From Zavarzinia aquatilis (GTDB lineage Bacteria > Pseudomonadota > Alphaproteobacteria > Zavarziniales > Zavarziniaceae), in assembly GCF_003173035.1 (NCBI RefSeq), contig NZ_QGLE01000001.1:434001-498000 (forward strand): a stretch of DNA of 64,000 bases, in the 5' to 3' direction. Positions within the stretch are counted from its first letter, which is position 1, and each line of letters begins with the position of its first letter. Shown here one piece after another: positions 61,845 through 64,000 of the stretch. Both the position numbers and the translations under genes were made by a program. The notes beneath the pieces were generated by a model. It saw only the letters and a program-made list of their open reading frames with translations. It did not search any database and was not told where the DNA came from.

Positions 61845-62990
61845 TTGGGCGAGATCATCGGCGGCATCGGCTCGTCGCTTCACACCATCGTCTTCTTCGT
61901 CATCGCCATCTCGGTCCTGGTTTCGGTCCATGAGTTCGGCCACTTCTGGGTCGCGCGGCGCTGCGGCGTGAAGGTCGAGGTGTTCTCCATCGGCTTCGGG
62001 CGCGAACTCTTCGGCTGGACCGACCGGCGGGGCACGCGCTGGCGGGTTTCGGCCCTGCCGCTCGGTGGCTATGTCCGCTTCTTCGGCGACGCCGACGCGA
62101 CCTCGGCGCTGCCCGACGGCACCATCTGCATGACCGATGCCGAGCGGCAGGTGAGCTATCAGGGGCAGAGCGTGGCCAAACGATCGGCCATTGCCGCCGC
62201 CGGCCCCATCGCCAATTTCCTGCTGGCCATCGCGCTGTTCTTTGGCCTGTTCATCACCCTGGGCCAGCCTTTCACCGCGCCCGTCGTGGACACGGTGTCG
62301 CCCGGCAGCGCCGCCGAGGCTGCGGGCCTGCGTCAGGGTGACCGTTTCCTTGCCGTCGACGGCCGCTCGGTCGAAAGTTTCGAGGACCTGCGCCTCTACA
62401 TGCGGCTCAATCAGGGCACGCCCGTCAGCGTCGAGATCGAGCGCGACGGCAAGCCGCTGACCGTCGAGGTGACGCCGACCGTGACCGAGATCGACGACGG
62501 CCAGGGCGGCAAGCAGAAGATCGGCCTGCTCGGCGTCGCGCCGGCCGGGGTCGAGTTCAAGGAACGCGGCTTCTTCGACTCGATCTGGTATGCGACGCGG
62601 GAAGTCGGGACGGTGGTCCATGTCACCGCGACCGCGGTCGGCCAGATGATCGGCGGCACGCGGGGCACCGAGGAGCTGGGCGGCCCGTTGCGAATCGCCG
62701 ACATGTCGGGTCGCATGGCACGGGCCGGACTCGAGAATTTCATCTGGTTGATCGCCGCACTTTCGGTAAACCTCGGTTTGTTCAATCTTTTGCCGGTACC
62801 GATGCTGGACGGCGGACACTTGTTGTTCTATGCGTTTGAAGCCATGCGCGGACGGCCGCTGGGCGAACGGATTCAGGAATTCGGTTTCCGCATCGGTCTT
62901 GCCATGGTGCTGACGTTGATGGTGTTCGCGACCTGGAACGATCTCGTCCAGCTTCGGGTCGTTGATTTCATCAGCCGGCTATTCACCTGA
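61845..62990 (+). CDS. rseP: Site-2 zinc metalloprotease RseP
   Basis: RseP cleaves membrane-bound anti-sigma factors and signal peptides. The 381-residue protein has the zinc motif HEFGH (H29-H33) in the first helix, a PDZ domain (DTVSPGSAAEAAGLRQGDRFLAVDGR), and the second active-site motif in LLPVPMLDGGHLLFY. The start is a TTG at 61845; AGGAAAGG lies ten bases before it and no in-frame ATG is near. It precedes bamA in the common dxr-rseP-bamA order. Confidence 0.95.
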   Translation: MGEIIGGIGSSLHTIVFFVIAISVLVSVHEFGHFWVARRCGVKVEVFSIGFGRELFGWTDRRGTRWRVSALPLGGYVRFFGDADATSALPDGTICMTDAERQVSYQGQSVAKRSAIAAAGPIANFLLAIALFFGLFITLGQPFTAPVVDTVSPGSAAEAAGLRQGDRFLAVDGRSVESFEDLRLYMRLNQGTPVSVEIERDGKPLTVEVTPTVTEIDDGQGGKQKIGLLGVAPAGVEFKERGFFDSIWYATREVGTVVHVTATAVGQMIGGTRGTEELGGPLRIADMSGRMARAGLENFIWLIAALSVNLGLFNLLPVPMLDGGHLLFYAFEAMRGRPLGERIQEFGFRIGLAMVLTLMVFATWNDLVQLRVVDFISRLFT

Positions 62991-63016
62991 TCGGCGGCGG
63001 CAGAGGGAGTTCTGGG

Positions 63017-64000
63017 GTGTCCTCAATGTTGCGCGTTGCGCGTCGGCTCGTCGGGCCAGCATCTCTGGCCGTTGGTCTTGCGGCGGCGCCTGTCGCTTTC
63101 GCCCAGGTCGGATCCACGGCGGCCGAATCCGCCGCGCCGCTCGTCTCGGCCGTCCGGGTCGAAGGCAACCAGCGTGTCGAGCCGGAGACGGTGGCCTCCT
63201 ACATGACGATTCGGGCGGGTGACCGGTTCGATCCTTCCAAGGTCGACGAGTCGCTGAAGGCGCTCTATGCCACCGGCCTGTTCGGGGACGTGCAGATCCG
63301 TGCCGAAGGCAACGATCTGGTCGTGACCGTGGCCGAGAACCCGATCATCAACCGCGTCGTGCTCGAGGGGAACAGCAAGCTCTCCGAAGATCAGCTGACC
63401 AAAGAACTGCAGGTCAAGCCGCGCGCCATCTTCACCCGTTCGAAGGTGCAATCGGACGTGCAGCGTATGCTCGAGCTTTATCGTCGCGCGGGCCGTTTCG
63501 CCGCGACGATCGAGCCCAAGATCGTGCAGCTGCCGCAGAACCGCGTCGATCTCGTGTTCGAGATCAAGGAAGGCCCGAACACCGGCGTGGAGCGCATCAG
63601 CTTCATCGGCAACAAGGCCTTCTCCGACGGCGATCTGCGCGAGGAAATCGCGACGCGCGAATCGCGCTGGTATCGCTTCTTCTCGTCGGAAGACAATTAC
63701 GACCCCGATCGCATGACCTACGACCGGGAACTGCTGCGTAAGTTCTATCTGATCAATGGCTATGCCGACTTCCGCGTGCTGTCGTCGGTCGCCGATCTGA
63801 CGCCGGAGCGTGACGCCTTCTTCATCACCTTCACGGTCGATGAAGGCCCGATCTACAAATTCGGCCCGATCGACATCGAAAGTCGCATCCGCGATCTCGT
63901 CCCCGACGAGCTGCGCGCCAGCCTGCTGCCGGTTGAGGGCGAGACCTATAACGCCGAGCTGATCGAGAAGACGATCGACAAGCTGACGGATGCCGCCGGC
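63017..64000 (+). CDS. bamA: Outer membrane protein assembly factor BamA (3' truncated by window edge)
   Basis: BamA inserts beta-barrel proteins into the outer membrane. The window holds the first 328 codons: a signal peptide (LRRLVG-type region ending PVAFAQ) and the POTRA domains (VSAVRVEGNQRVEPETVASYM, INRVVLEGNSKLSEDQLTKEL, VERISFIGNKAFSDGDLREEI, IYKFGPIDIESRI). The barrel lies beyond the end. AGAGGGAG seven bases before GTG 63017 makes that the likely start; ATG 63026 is the alternative. It follows rseP by 26 bases. Confidence 0.95.
   Translation, partial: MSSMLRVARRLVGPASLAVGLAAAPVAFAQVGSTAAESAAPLVSAVRVEGNQRVEPETVASYMTIRAGDRFDPSKVDESLKALYATGLFGDVQIRAEGNDLVVTVAENPIINRVVLEGNSKLSEDQLTKELQVKPRAIFTRSKVQSDVQRMLELYRRAGRFAATIEPKIVQLPQNRVDLVFEIKEGPNTGVERISFIGNKAFSDGDLREEIATRESRWYRFFSSEDNYDPDRMTYDRELLRKFYLINGYADFRVLSSVADLTPERDAFFITFTVDEGPIYKFGPIDIESRIRDLVPDELRASLLPVEGETYNAELIEKTIDKLTDAAG

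Overview
The window is a GC-rich chromosomal segment of an alphaproteobacterium; a Rhodospirillales-like lineage is my guess, but the genus cannot be fixed from sequence alone. The evidence is the rpsB-tsf-pyrH-frr-uppS-cdsA-dxr-rseP-bamA order, an HscB with an N-terminal four-cysteine motif, a complete isc operon headed by cysE and iscR, a glnBA pair behind a sigma-54 promoter, a phasin (polyhydroxyalkanoate storage), and VPAQAGT-type interspersed repeats. Almost everything is ordinary core chromosome. I see no prophage, insertion sequence, CRISPR array or rRNA.

Layout. 1-3155: 3' part of a large AsmA/YhdP-like envelope protein. 3159-6703: nadA-nadB-nadC on the minus strand behind two tandem palindromes. 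6900-9688: secreted esterase, an odd membrane protein and a 2-oxoglutarate oxygenase. 9858-13337: a large RTX protein with a seven-repeat FG-GAP propeller. 13338-15688: a degenerate-Nudix regulator (the likely NAD regulator) and tyrS. 15880-17597: anmK and a small hydrolase. 17693-26056: IscR-controlled cysE-iscR-nifS-iscS-iscU-iscA-hscB-hscA-fdx-iscX-tenA. 26065-29279: two crotonase-family enzymes, the Anbu peptidase and a phasin. 29543-36820: a coniferyl-aldehyde-type dehydrogenase, a DctPQM TRAP transporter and its divergent DctSR-like two-component pair. 36892-41734: RNA helicase, lipoprotein, parE and a thioesterase.

41742-45448 holds the least understood unit. Three consecutive hairpins, two with G9 and G10 loops, lie upstream of two overlapping genes. 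One encodes a helical PhoU/DUF47-like protein. The other encodes a pyruvate phosphate dikinase homologue that keeps the ATP-grasp and phosphohistidine domains but lacks the PEP/pyruvate barrel. This is my best candidate for an undescribed system.

45520-47321: glnA and glnB. 47575-52949: aminotransferase, tRNA-His, a small AT-rich membrane gene, a CorA/ZntB-like transporter, and a tightly overlapping operon ending in an NAD(P)HX repair enzyme. 53004-55562: tRNA-Leu, trigger factor and a ketopantoate reductase. 55662-64000: translation factors, isoprenoid and phospholipid precursor genes, RseP and the start of BamA.

Several parts fit together. The likely NAD regulator lies 7 kb from the palindromes in front of nadA. 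Cysteine synthesis (cysE) shares a transcript with the Fe-S machinery that consumes cysteine. The DctSR pair faces the transporter it probably controls.
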